Shown: piece by piece, positions 1 through 6,314 of the stretch
Position numbering within the stretch: position 1 is the stretch's first letter
How the letters are laid out: every line of letters begins with the position of its first letter
Position numbers and translations under genes: made by a program
From: Nitrospira sp.
GTDB taxonomy: Bacteria; Nitrospirota; Nitrospiria; Nitrospirales; Nitrospiraceae
Assembly (NCBI GenBank): GCA_015904045.1
Contig: JABMDG010000086.1
Span: 17,862-35,791 of the forward strand
Reading direction: 5' to 3'
Length of the DNA: 17,930 nt
The notes under the pieces: model-generated
Databases searched by the model: none
The model's input: the letters and a program-made list of their open reading frames with translations, nothing else
What the model was told of the DNA's origin: nothing

Positions 1-162
1 GATTCGGTCGCTGTTCTGCCCGTAGTACCAGGCTGCGGCCAGCGCTCCGCCGAGAAACAAGACCAACCCCGCCAGCAGCGCCACTTCTCTTGTCTCTTTC
101 TGTGGCCCCACGATCTTGGGGGCGATATTCCCTGACGACACCTGCGATGGACCGTTCTGCAT
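1..162 (-). CDS. Small membrane protein, 3' end beyond window (partial)
   Basis: The first 54 codons of a minus-strand gene are visible; its end lies off the left edge. The ATG at 162 is preceded by AGGAGGG with 7 nt spacing, which decides the start. The N-terminal ~25 residues are polar (MQNGPSQVSSGNIAPK...), then a single hydrophobic segment (about residues 31-50, AL-LAGLVLFLGGALAAAWYYG in character) is followed by polar residues, so it is probably a single-span membrane protein with a short cytoplasmic N-terminus. I do not recognise the family. Nothing shows its function. Confidence 0.6.
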   Translation of the reverse strand, partial: MQNGPSQVSSGNIAPKIVGPQKETREVALLAGLVLFLGGALAAAWYYGQNSDRI

Positions 163-337
163 GATGGCACCCTCCTCTATATTCAAAGTGTGAAAGTTAG
201 AAAGTCCTAAAGTTTCATGCTGACAAGCGCACAGGCATCAGGGCATTTCTGTTTTCGTCACCTCCTTTCCTGGCTTAGTGCCCATGGTCTGTTGGTCTAG
301 TGCTTGAGCAACAGGAATGCCGATGAGGGACAGTGGG

Positions 338-367
338 AAAGTTGAGAAAGTTGTGAGGAAAGTTGAG
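338..367. repeat. AAAGTTGAG short interspersed repeats
   Basis: AAAGTTGAG occurs at 338-346 and 359-367, with the variant AAAGTTGTGAG between them (347-357). The same word returns at 3189-3197 and a degenerate form (AAAGTTAG, then AAAGTCC, AAAGTTT) at 193-215, always outside genes. This is low-complexity intergenic sequence; its role is unknown. Confidence 0.6.
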
Positions 368-426
368 GGGTTCAGAGAATGAAGGGGGTAAACGCTCGAT
401 GCGGGGAAGTGAAGCCCGTCACGCCT

Positions 427-444
427 TGCGGGGATAGCCCCGCA
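427..444. other. 7-bp stem-loop in the non-coding stretch
   Basis: TGCGGGG (427-433) pairs with CCCCGCA (438-444) around the loop ATAG. No T-run follows, so it is not a classical terminator. It may be part of a larger folded RNA. Confidence 0.4.
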
Positions 445-599
445 GGAGAGAGGAGGGGGAACGACACCCATACTGAGTCCTTGCTCCCCGAGCGCGCACG
501 CAGGATCAATCAGAGTCGCAGACTATGGGCGGTGCTCGCTCAACGGGCGCAGTGGAATCAGCACGGGTGCCGTTCCAGAGGAGGGGGGACGAGCAAGCT

Positions 600-654
600 T
601 GGAAGGAGCATTGCGGATGGCGCCATGGCGAAGGCGTTGGTCTCGCTCCTTCCA
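600..654. other. Long inverted repeat, 10-bp stem
   Basis: TGGAAGGAGC (600-609) is exactly complementary to GCTCCTTCCA (645-654). The 35-nt interior contains the palindrome ATGGCGCCAT, so a branched hairpin can form. No gene covers it convincingly. Confidence 0.4.
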
Positions 655-830
655 GCCAAGGCTTTATCGACATGTTTGCTCTTCAGATAGATCTGCTGCT
701 CTCAACAAAGTAGAATGTCTCAGTTTTCAGTTTGAAGTTTGCCGACGTGATCGTCGGCCGCTGCTGATCTGCGTGGCTGTTGGGCAGCACGACGGGTTCT
801 GCGGCCGATATCGTTTCTGGCGGAGGTTAC

Positions 831-1046
831 ATGGCAGGACAGGGATCTGCGGGCAACGTCATAGCGGCGCTCTGTAGCTTCTTCATCCCCGGCTTGGGGC
901 AATTGCTTCAGGGGCGCCTATTTATGGCCATTATCCAATTCGTTCTGGCCGGTGTCCTCTGGTTTTTCCTCCTGGGCTGGGTCATTCACCTCTGGTCCAT
1001 CCTCGATGCAGCCTTGTGGAAACCCAAGCGTCCAGTAGATTCCTAA
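831..1046 (+). CDS. TM2-like small membrane protein
   Basis: A 71-residue protein. The ATG at 831 follows GGAGG with 4 nt spacing, and an upstream in-frame extension lacks a ribosome site. The sequence has two hydrophobic segments (about residues 8-24 and 28-56) around the motif F-I-P-G-L-G-Q-L-L-Q-G-R, which is the signature turn of TM2-domain and related two-helix membrane proteins (hydrophobic, PGLGQ, then a second helix). The C-terminus is basic (KPKRP). Function in this family is poorly defined. It lies upstream of the SmbP-like gene but a promoter separates them, so it is probably monocistronic. Confidence 0.7.
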   Translation: MAGQGSAGNVIAALCSFFIPGLGQLLQGRLFMAIIQFVLAGVLWFFLLGWVIHLWSILDAALWKPKRPVDS

Positions 1047-1057
1047 CGCTGACATTC

Positions 1058-1085
1058 TTGACAGGTTACGAAAACGCTGTGTAAG
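1058..1085 (+). promoter_or_regulatory. Putative sigma70-type promoter for the SmbP-like gene
   Basis: A perfect -35 TTGACA (1058-1063) is followed after 16 nt by TGTAAG (1080-1085, 4 of 6 matches to TATAAT). Transcription would begin near 1092, giving a leader of about 50 nt before the ATG at 1144. Confidence 0.45.
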
Positions 1086-1143
1086 GTTTGATTATTCTAC
1101 AGTCTTTTTAGGCAGTGCATTCTAACCACGTCGGGAAGAAAAG

Positions 1144-1485
1144 ATGATCAGTAGATACTACCGTGCCGCCCTCATCGTGGTTGTGCTTGGAGCGTTCGTG
1201 AGTGCGCCCATGGTGAATGCCCATCCGACCGCCGCGGGTAACGTCAGCGAGGCCATCGATCACGCGAAGCAAGCGGTAGCCCATGGTAAAGAGGGGCATG
1301 CTGACGAGCTTGTGAAACATGCGGAAACGGCACTGGATTTTGCGAAGATGGGAGGCAGAGGCGTGGAGTTGAGCGAAGGGATTCATCATCTTCAAGAAGC
1401 CATAGAACATGGTAAAGCTGGTCACGCCGACGCGGGAGTCGAACACATCGAGACCGCCCTAAAGCATTTGTCCGATATCAATTGA
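1144..1485 (+). CDS. SmbP-family small His-rich periplasmic metal-binding protein
   Basis: A 113-residue exported protein. A signal peptide covers residues 1-26 (hydrophobic core ALIVVVLGAFV, cleavage after VNA). The mature part holds 11 His in 87 residues, placed in a heptad-like helical pattern. Two copies of a 29-residue module (36-64 and 78-106; 17 identities) each carry the core HGKxGHAD and H-x-E-T-A-L. This matches SmbP, the small periplasmic metal-binding protein first described in Nitrosomonas europaea, which binds several divalent metals, notably copper. Expected role: metal buffering or sequestration in the periplasm. GGGAAG lies 5 nt before the ATG. It converges with the minus-strand gene at 1576. 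Confidence 0.8.
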   Translation: MISRYYRAALIVVVLGAFVSAPMVNAHPTAAGNVSEAIDHAKQAVAHGKEGHADELVKHAETALDFAKMGGRGVELSEGIHHLQEAIEHGKAGHADAGVEHIETALKHLSDIN

Positions 1486-1575
1486 TGGACAATTTCCCGA
1501 GCGCATGCGACGAAGTATTGGGGTCGCGGCTTATTCTGTGTGCACGCCAGCCGATCACTAGCCATCTGTGGTTCG

Positions 1576-2136
1576 TTATCTTTTCGTCTGCAACTCCACG
1601 TTCACGAGTTTTATCTCTGAGAGATCTTCGAGCCGCGGACACCAACGGGTACCAGCACGCCACAAGGCCGAGTCCAGTTGGGCATAGATTGTTCCTGGGT
1701 GGTCATAGTGAATGCCATAAGCTTGTGAGGCTGCGCATCGACACGGAAACACGAAGGACTTTCCCGAGTTGTCCAACTCCACCTCGAGTCGTGTCACGGC
1801 TAGGTCAAGTGTGAGCCGGATCTTGAACCAACAATGCGCATGATAGTCCTCGGCCTGCATCGATTGGTGATAGCACTGCAATACATCTCGGACGGTCGCC
1901 ATAGGCAACGACGTATTTCCCGAGAGGACCTCAGCTCGCTTGTCGAGCACCAAGGCTTTGGCCAGGGACAAGGCGTGTCCGACTTGAATCGGGTTGAGGA
2001 GGTCAAACGCTGACTCATAAATGGGGAAGTTGGGATGTACGGTAAATTCGCGGAGTGATCCTCGCTTGGCGAGCTCCAGGTGCCAATAAAAGTCCACGGC
2101 CTGCGATTGGCGGAAGCGAAAGGTAAGTAGGCTCAT
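1576..2136 (-). CDS. Hypothetical protein, 186 aa
   Basis: A soluble, mixed alpha/beta-looking protein with no signal peptide or membrane span. It has scattered Cys and His (a CYHQ and HAHCWF cluster near the middle, CRC nearer the end) but no spacing that fits a known metal site. I do not recognise the family. The start at 2136 has only a weak G-rich stretch (GGGGG) upstream. TATAAC on the minus strand at 2216-2221 could be a -10 box, but no good -35 accompanies it. Codon use and length make it a real gene more likely than not. Confidence 0.55.
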   Translation of the reverse strand: MSLLTFRFRQSQAVDFYWHLELAKRGSLREFTVHPNFPIYESAFDLLNPIQVGHALSLAKALVLDKRAEVLSGNTSLPMATVRDVLQCYHQSMQAEDYHAHCWFKIRLTLDLAVTRLEVELDNSGKSFVFPCRCAASQAYGIHYDHPGTIYAQLDSALWRAGTRWCPRLEDLSEIKLVNVELQTKR

Positions 2137-2282
2137 CGTTCAACCCCCATCATCACGGCTGGCTGAATCTGAAACCTCCGAGACGGTACTCGGTCGCGGT
2201 TAATTTTGGCTAGGTGTTATAACCTCTTCTGCTACCGTTTGGATGGGACCTTGAACATCGCCAGACTGGATCAGTGATTGAC

Positions 2283-2585
2283 TTAGGGTTCGTCTTTGGG
2301 AGACTCCTCGCTCTGCTTGAGCCAGAGTTCCAGTAGTCGCGTCTCGCGTTCAGACTGGGAAATGTGCTCCAGCGCAAACGCGCCCGTCAAACGATCTTCA
2401 TAAAACGCCCGTTGCTTCGCGTAAGTTTTCTTAAACGCGTCCCGCTTCAGACTTTTCCAGTTCGCATCGGATATCCCAGCCTGGGCACGCAAGAGGTTAA
2501 TCTCAATGGCTTGGAACGCAAAGACTTTCGCTAACACCTTGATGACCGTGGCATTGGTCAGAAATCTTGGAGGCTTCTCAGCCAT
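2283..2585 (-). CDS. Hypothetical helical protein, 100 aa
   Basis: A charged, predominantly helical cytosolic protein (many Lys, Arg and Glu, with Leu and Ala spaced as in helices) without signal peptide or cysteines. I see no known domain. It lies between the 186-aa unknown (1576-2136) and the ferredoxin, on the same strand, with gaps of about 145 and 93 nt. The Shine-Dalgarno is weak, so the start at 2585 is not certain. No function is proposed. Confidence 0.55.
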   Translation of the reverse strand: MAEKPPRFLTNATVIKVLAKVFAFQAIEINLLRAQAGISDANWKSLKRDAFKKTYAKQRAFYEDRLTGAFALEHISQSERETRLLELWLKQSEESPKDEP

Positions 2586-2678
2586 GACTCATCGTTTCGG
2601 TTAAGCCAAGGCACACATGACTACCCCGACGTCATCCTCAGCATCCTACAGTGGTGCGGAGGCTCGAAGTGGAAACGA

Positions 2679-3026
2679 TCAGTTCCGCACGCCGCTCCAG
2701 ACTTTCGCCGGATCGATCGGCTTGTCGGGATTGAGTCTTTTCGCCTTTTCCAGCAGGACATCAGTCTTCTCCGGATAAGCCGGGTCAGAAATACAACAAT
2801 TGTCGACGGGACAGACTGCCGCACATTGCGGCTCGTCAAAATGTCCGACACACTCGGTGCACCGCTCGTGGGTAATCACGTAAATGTCGTTTCCCATGCC
2901 CTGGCCGTCGCCCACCTGATTGCCCTTCGCCTCCGCATCGCCGCGCGTTTCGAAGATGGCCTCGTTCGGACATTCCGGCAAGCACGCGCCACAGTTGATA
3001 CATTCGGCGGTAATCAATAATGCCAT
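2679..3026 (-). CDS. 2x[4Fe-4S] ferredoxin
   Basis: A 115-residue electron carrier. The first cluster motif is C9-x2-C12-x2-C15-x3-C19-P. The second is C56-x2-C59-x8-C68-x3-C72-P, with the VGHFDEPQCAAVCP signature of Allochromatium/YfhL-type ferredoxins. Such proteins carry two low-potential [4Fe-4S] clusters and serve cytoplasmic reductases. The stretch between the two motifs (36 residues, Gly/Asp-rich) is longer than in minimal bacterial ferredoxins, and a CC pair (77-78) follows the last ligand. A C-terminal helix of about 25 residues is typical of the subgroup. AAGGAGG lies 8 nt before the ATG, which fixes the start. The redox partner is not visible here. Confidence 0.9.
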   Translation of the reverse strand: MALLITAECINCGACLPECPNEAIFETRGDAEAKGNQVGDGQGMGNDIYVITHERCTECVGHFDEPQCAAVCPVDNCCISDPAYPEKTDVLLEKAKRLNPDKPIDPAKVWSGVRN

Positions 3027-3045
3027 GATTCTGGCCTCCTTATGC

Positions 3046-3074
3046 TCTAAAGTTTCTCGTTTTCAATAGGTCAA
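3046..3074 (-). promoter_or_regulatory. Putative promoter of the ferredoxin gene
   Basis: On the minus strand, TTGACC (3074-3069) is followed after 17 nt by TTTAGA (3051-3046). The -10 is weak (3 of 6), so this is only a candidate. If used, the leader is very short (about 10-15 nt) but still contains the AAGGAGG. Confidence 0.3.
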
Positions 3075-3433
3075 CGGGCTACGCATGGTGCGCCTTCGTA
3101 AGCGCCCCTGTCAATACGGCAGTTGGGAAGGAGAACTGCTGGGGAAGAAAGGTGGGATCGTGTCTTGCTGTACGAGAGAATTGTCAAAAAAGTTGAGAGG
3201 TTAGATGAATTGGCTCTGCAATATTGAAGTCATGTCTTGTTCTGTGCGTGCCGGCGGTGAACGAGCGCAGACCCGATGACGTGATACTTGACCTTCCGGC
3301 CAGCTGCGGCAGACGATCAGCCGCATCGTGAATCCGAGCCCGGAGCCGTCTCACGACGGCTCCGGGAGGACCGACCTTCAAGGGTGCCTCGTACTTGGGG
3401 TGAGAGAGTAATTTGGACCAGCCACGGACTCTT
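3057..3433. other. Non-coding gap between ferredoxin and the 40-aa gene
   Basis: About 375 bases without a supported gene. It contains an AAAGTTGAG repeat (3189-3197) and two adjacent stem-loops (3305-3325 and 3339-3366). Short ORFs here lack ribosome sites and recognisable products. Confidence 0.5.
3305..3366. repeat. Paired GC-rich stem-loops (REP-like or terminator-like)
   Basis: The right-hand stem is perfect over 12 bp: CCCGGAGCCGTC (3339-3350) with GACGGCTCCGGG (3355-3366) around the loop TCAC. The left-hand stem is TGCGGC (3305-3310) with GCCGCA (3320-3325). Neither is followed by a T-run. It sits about 70 nt downstream of the 40-aa minus-strand gene, so it may end or protect that transcript, or it may be one member of a dispersed REP-like family. 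Confidence 0.5.
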
Positions 3434-3556
3434 CTATCCACTGACGAAGCCACCCGTCATTAAAGCAAAGCCAACAATTCCGATCAGAAACGCTGCTAAC
3501 AGATACGCCCATACTGGCTCAGACTTTAACTCCTCCCTTATGTTGAGATGACGCAT
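3434..3556 (-). CDS. 40-residue single-span membrane miniprotein
   Basis: An ORF of 40 codons, supported by an unusually good ribosome site: AAAGGAGGTGA ends 6 nt before the ATG at 3556. The protein starts MRHLNIREELKSEP, then has one hydrophobic helix (about residues 15-34, with WAYLLAAFLIGIVGFALM) and ends GGFVSG. The charged N-terminus is probably cytoplasmic. The size and shape fit accessory subunits of membrane complexes, but no family is recognised. It is transcribed away from the response-regulator set, 175 nt downstream of that gene's stop and on the same strand. Confidence 0.7.
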   Translation of the reverse strand: MRHLNIREELKSEPVWAYLLAAFLIGIVGFALMTGGFVSG

Positions 3557-3650
3557 AGCTGTTCACCTCCTTTGCCTGTGCCGAACAGTCGGCTTGAGAG
3601 TCCCGCCATGCTGTTCGCTGTCTTACGCCGCGATTGAAATCCTACATATA

Positions 3651-3674
3651 GGGCGATCTTTCTCGCCATCGCCC
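3651..3674 (-). terminator. Possible weak terminator hairpin after the response regulator
   Basis: GGGCGAT (3651-3657) pairs with ATCGCCC (3668-3674) around a 10-nt loop, about 58 nt past the regulator's stop on the minus strand. The following bases (TATATG) are AT-rich but not a T-run. Its role as a terminator is therefore uncertain. Confidence 0.3.
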
Positions 3675-3731
3675 GAAGGGTGGAATTGATGTACACCGTT
3701 CGGGTGGGAGCAGCACAACGGTTGGATTGGC

Positions 3732-4376
3732 TTACTTGGCCTGCAGGAAGGCCAGCACGGCCTCGACTCGGCCATGGACGGACAGTTTTCGGTAGATGTG
3801 GTGCAGGTGGGTCTTGACCGTATCCAGTGACACACACAGATCGTCGGCGATCTCCTTATTGCTTCGACCGATTGCGGCATGGGCTAAGATCTCGCGTTCA
3901 CGCTGGGTCAAGTCGGACAGCAAGGCGATGTCGTGGCCCGAAGTCTGACTGACTGCCTCCAGCGCACGCCGCGCAAAACGGTCTGGCATAAAGGGTGACT
4001 GAAGATGTTCGCCTCGGGCTGCGGCGCGGATACAACGCAACAGCTCGGGCGAGTCGGCATCTTTGAGCAGATAGCCGAATGCGCCGGCTTCCACCGCCTC
4101 GACGATCCGTGCGTCGTCGTCATGGGCAGACAGCAGCACGACCCGTGTATCGGGCACGCAGCTGTGGATCAGCTTGGTTGCCGTGACTCCATCGCGGCTG
4201 GGCATGTCGATGTCCATCAGCACGAGATCGGGCTTGTGGGCGATCGCCAGATGAAAAGCTTCACGCCCGTCCGCGGCTTCGGCAATGACTGTGAGATCCC
4301 GTTCCCGCTCCAGGAGGGCCCGCAGACTGTGCCGAAACAAGCGGTGCGTTTCAGCGATGAGCAATCTGATGGACAT
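3732..4376 (-). CDS. NarL/LuxR-family response regulator
   Basis: A 214-residue cytosolic transcription regulator. The receiver domain (about 1-120) has the phosphoacceptor D55 (LMDIDMP), S83 and K105 in the expected places. The acidic pair that binds Mg2+ is reduced to E9, with T10 where Asp is usual. A LuxR-type helix-turn-helix fills about 155-211 (LTQREREIL ... SNKEIA ... VKTHLHHIYRKL). It should dimerise and bind DNA on phosphorylation. No histidine kinase is encoded in the window, so its partner lies elsewhere. It is the last gene of a likely three-gene set with the one-TM and two-TM proteins upstream (gaps of 60 and 42 nt). Confidence 0.92.
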   Translation of the reverse strand: MSIRLLIAETHRLFRHSLRALLERERDLTVIAEAADGREAFHLAIAHKPDLVLMDIDMPSRDGVTATKLIHSCVPDTRVVLLSAHDDDARIVEAVEAGAFGYLLKDADSPELLRCIRAAARGEHLQSPFMPDRFARRALEAVSQTSGHDIALLSDLTQREREILAHAAIGRSNKEIADDLCVSLDTVKTHLHHIYRKLSVHGRVEAVLAFLQAK

Positions 4377-4436
4377 GCCTTGCTCTTGCCGGATGGGTCG
4401 GCTGAGTTGTGTGCCTTCCGAGCTGCTCCCCTGCAG

Positions 4437-4616
4437 CTATGCAGCCTTACGCTGGTGGTCCCGGGCATGGCTGGCCGCCGCGCTCGGCACATCGGTGCTA
4501 TCGCTCTGAGTGGGGCGCGACTCCTTCCCTTTCGGATAGAGTAGCGTGAAACAAGCAAGGAGCATCCCCACCATTGCGACAAGGCCGCCCACGATTCCCC
4601 AATATCCCCACGACAT
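4437..4616 (-). CDS. Small single-span membrane protein, 59 aa
   Basis: The ATG at 4616 follows GAGGG with 8 nt spacing and is preferred over a GTG at 4625, which would overlap the ribosome site. Residues 3-28 form one hydrophobic helix (WGYWGIVGGLVAMVGMLLACFTLLY). The rest is a charged Ser/Ala/Lys-rich tail that should face the cytoplasm. The family is not recognised. It sits between the 317-aa membrane protein and the response regulator, on the same strand, so a shared transcript and a role in the same membrane process are likely. Confidence 0.65.
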   Translation of the reverse strand: MSWGYWGIVGGLVAMVGMLLACFTLLYPKGKESRPTQSDSTDVPSAAASHARDHQRKAA

Positions 4617-4658
4617 ATGCCACACCCTCGCGTGAAGAGAACGCGAGTCCTTTCACTG

Positions 4659-5612
4659 TCATGACGCCATGCGATACACCCACAGGGATGCATCGTGCCG
4701 TATCCTGGCGAGTTCTTTTTCTTCCCGGCTTCGAGCAGCCCAGGACAGCCCCATCACAAAGACCATCGCCAGCATGGAGACGGCGACGATCAGGTAGCTG
4801 AACGGAATCACAGGCCAAGCCGTCGGCTCCGTCGAGGCCATAGGCGTGACCGTGGGTATTGACGCGACGACCGGGGCTGAGCCCGGATGAACGTCCGGTG
4901 GTTCGGTGCGAACGGCGGCAAACACAAAGCTGCCGAGTGTCTCCTGCTCCAAAGCCCGGATTTGCTCCGATTGCATCTGAGCCTGCGCTACATGGACAAC
5001 TGCCGTTCCAAGCCGTTCCTGAAATGCGCCAACCTGCCTCCAATTCTCTTGGGCGGCTTCGACAATGCGGTGCCCAAGGGTGGCCTGCCAGCTGGAGACA
5101 AATTGATGATGCAAGAGCAGCCCTCTGGTCTGGATTGTGCGGATCATGTCGAGGTTGAATGCCGAACGAGCCAGATCCGCAGACAAAAGGCCGTTTCTGA
5201 CCCCGCGCAAGGTGAAATTGACGATGGCCTGTCCCATGACCGCTTGAACGCGGGCTGCATGAGCGGCGGGGGTGGCCACGGCGTAGTGCATAACGGCTCC
5301 CAGGGGGCCGTCAGGCCGAGAAGTGAATTCATCATACGCGAGCGTGGCCCGGTTCCAGTTAGATGCCGCCAGGGCGATTGCGCGGTCGGTTCGGCGCTCG
5401 GAGAGTATCTGATCCACAATAGCTTGCCCCAGAGCGGGCTGGAGCCACGTCATGCCGGATTGCAGGCCGAGAGGTTGTTCTGAATACGACGGTTGTGGAA
5501 GTGCAGGCTGATAGGTGCCGTTGGCGGCGACGAAGAAGAGGAGCGCTCCAAAAAGGATCGCGCACATTCCGGCGCCGACGGCGATATCAATGGTTTGATA
5601 GCGGTTGGACAT
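4659..5612 (-). CDS. Two-TM protein with helical repeat-rich extracytoplasmic domain
   Basis: A 317-residue membrane protein. The ATG at 5612 is chosen because AAGGAGG lies 5 nt upstream; the frame opens further but without a ribosome site. One TM helix at residues 11-30 and another at 270-292 enclose about 240 residues that should be periplasmic, followed by a short charged cytoplasmic tail. The loop is helical and carries four copies of a motif of the form LG-x2-(I/V)V, at G62, G127, G180 and G202 (e.g. LGQAIVDQIL, MGQAIVNFTL). A Pro/Thr-rich linker (235-268) precedes the second helix. This layout resembles sensor or scaffold proteins, but no known domain is seen. It heads the set that ends in the response regulator. 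Confidence 0.75.
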   Translation of the reverse strand: MSNRYQTIDIAVGAGMCAILFGALLFFVAANGTYQPALPQPSYSEQPLGLQSGMTWLQPALGQAIVDQILSERRTDRAIALAASNWNRATLAYDEFTSRPDGPLGAVMHYAVATPAAHAARVQAVMGQAIVNFTLRGVRNGLLSADLARSAFNLDMIRTIQTRGLLLHHQFVSSWQATLGHRIVEAAQENWRQVGAFQERLGTAVVHVAQAQMQSEQIRALEQETLGSFVFAAVRTEPPDVHPGSAPVVASIPTVTPMASTEPTAWPVIPFSYLIVAVSMLAMVFVMGLSWAARSREEKELARIRHDASLWVYRMAS

Positions 5613-6035
5613 ACATGCCTCCTTGCCACGCAACGGATCGTACGTGTGGCGGTGTGTCACGGTAAGCGAAACTCATCGGACCCACAGGTCCGATCATCAC
5701 GTAAGCAGACAACTCAGCGAGATGATTAGGGACGAACGAAAGAGAGAGGAGGCCGCATCTGCCATGTCCATTCCATCGGAGCTGTCTTCCAGGAAGGATC
5801 ATGGCCGCCACCTCCCAGAGGATGAGGCGGTATTAACAGAGAAACTCTACGCCCCTCTGGTGTGCAGTTCAAGAGGGGATCGCACGGGCGGTCTCCAACA
5901 TGTTCGCCCATGGACTATTGACGAGCAAGCGGGGGGGCATGATCCCAGAATGAATCGGATTGTGCGTACAGGGCACTCATGCAAACGGGCTTCAGACTAT
6001 GGTACGTTGCCTACGTTACATGGAGGAAACCTTGT
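5613..6035. other. Divergent intergenic region
   Basis: About 420 bases between the starts of the minus-strand membrane-protein gene and the plus-strand 92-aa gene. It contains a perfect inverted repeat (5675-5694). One minus-strand ORF (start 5802) has an acceptable ribosome site but overlaps the next gene and encodes nothing recognisable. No clear promoter was found. Confidence 0.45.
5675..5694. promoter_or_regulatory. Perfect inverted repeat upstream of the two-TM protein gene
   Basis: ATCGGACC (5675-5682) and GGTCCGAT (5687-5694) flank the loop CACA. It lies 63-82 nt upstream of the ATG at 5612. It could be an operator for a dimeric regulator, such as the response regulator in the same set, or a leader hairpin. 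Confidence 0.4.
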
Positions 6036-6314
6036 ATGGTGTTTAAACGGCCTGAGCTTGAAAAAGACAATCCGATCGCTTCCCAACCGTATCTGGGGCC
6101 GCGCAGACGGCGGGCACGGGCTCATGCGATATCGGAGGAGGCATCCGCTGAAATGGGTGAGATGAAAGAAGCGTTCCAGGCGTTGACGGACGCGGCGTCT
6201 CGGTTCGTGAAAGGTCTGCCGAAATCAAAAACCCCAGCAAAGAATCTCGCGATGCTACGGGACGCGATTGGCCAGGCTGAGCGGGTGTTGTCGGCTGAAG
6301 GCCGGTCCGCTTAA
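6036..6314 (+). CDS. Hypothetical protein, 92 aa
   Basis: The ATG at 6036 is preceded by GGAGG with 9 nt spacing, so it is chosen over an ATG 57 nt upstream. The N-terminal half is basic and Arg-rich (GPRRRRARAHA). The C-terminal half is helical with a pattern suited to a short coiled coil (MGEMKEAFQAL ... AMLRDAIGQAERVL). No signal peptide, membrane span or known domain is visible. The Arg cluster could bind nucleic acid, but that is only a guess. Its TAA overlaps, tail to tail, the stop codon of the CHASE2-sigma54 activator on the other strand. Confidence 0.65.
   Translation: MVFKRPELEKDNPIASQPYLGPRRRRARAHAISEEASAEMGEMKEAFQALTDAASRFVKGLPKSKTPAKNLAMLRDAIGQAERVLSAEGRSA

Larger units (their letters stand above)
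163..830. other. Non-coding stretch with repeats and stem-loops
   Basis: I see no convincing gene in these ~670 bases. Short ORFs exist on both strands but lack a supported start or a recognisable protein. The stretch holds AAAGTTGAG repeats (338-367), a 7-bp hairpin (427-444), a long inverted repeat (600-609 with 645-654) and an orphan perfect Shine-Dalgarno on the minus strand (about 262-275). The density of stems between 380 and 660 would fit a structured RNA or the remains of a mobile element, but no family is identified. Confidence 0.5.

Noticed and set aside
238..471. Minus-strand ORF of 77 codons
   Set aside because: Its middle is a translation of the AAAGTTGAG repeats (STFLTTFSTF), and the start has no support.
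1482..1814. Plus-strand ORF of 110 codons after the SmbP-like gene
   Set aside because: Overlaps the end of the minus-strand 186-aa gene and has no domain or clear ribosome site.
5587..5802. Minus-strand ORF of about 71 codons with GGGAGGT upstream
   Set aside because: The ribosome site is fair, but the product is unrecognisable, the ORF spans the inverted repeat and it runs into the better supported 317-aa gene.
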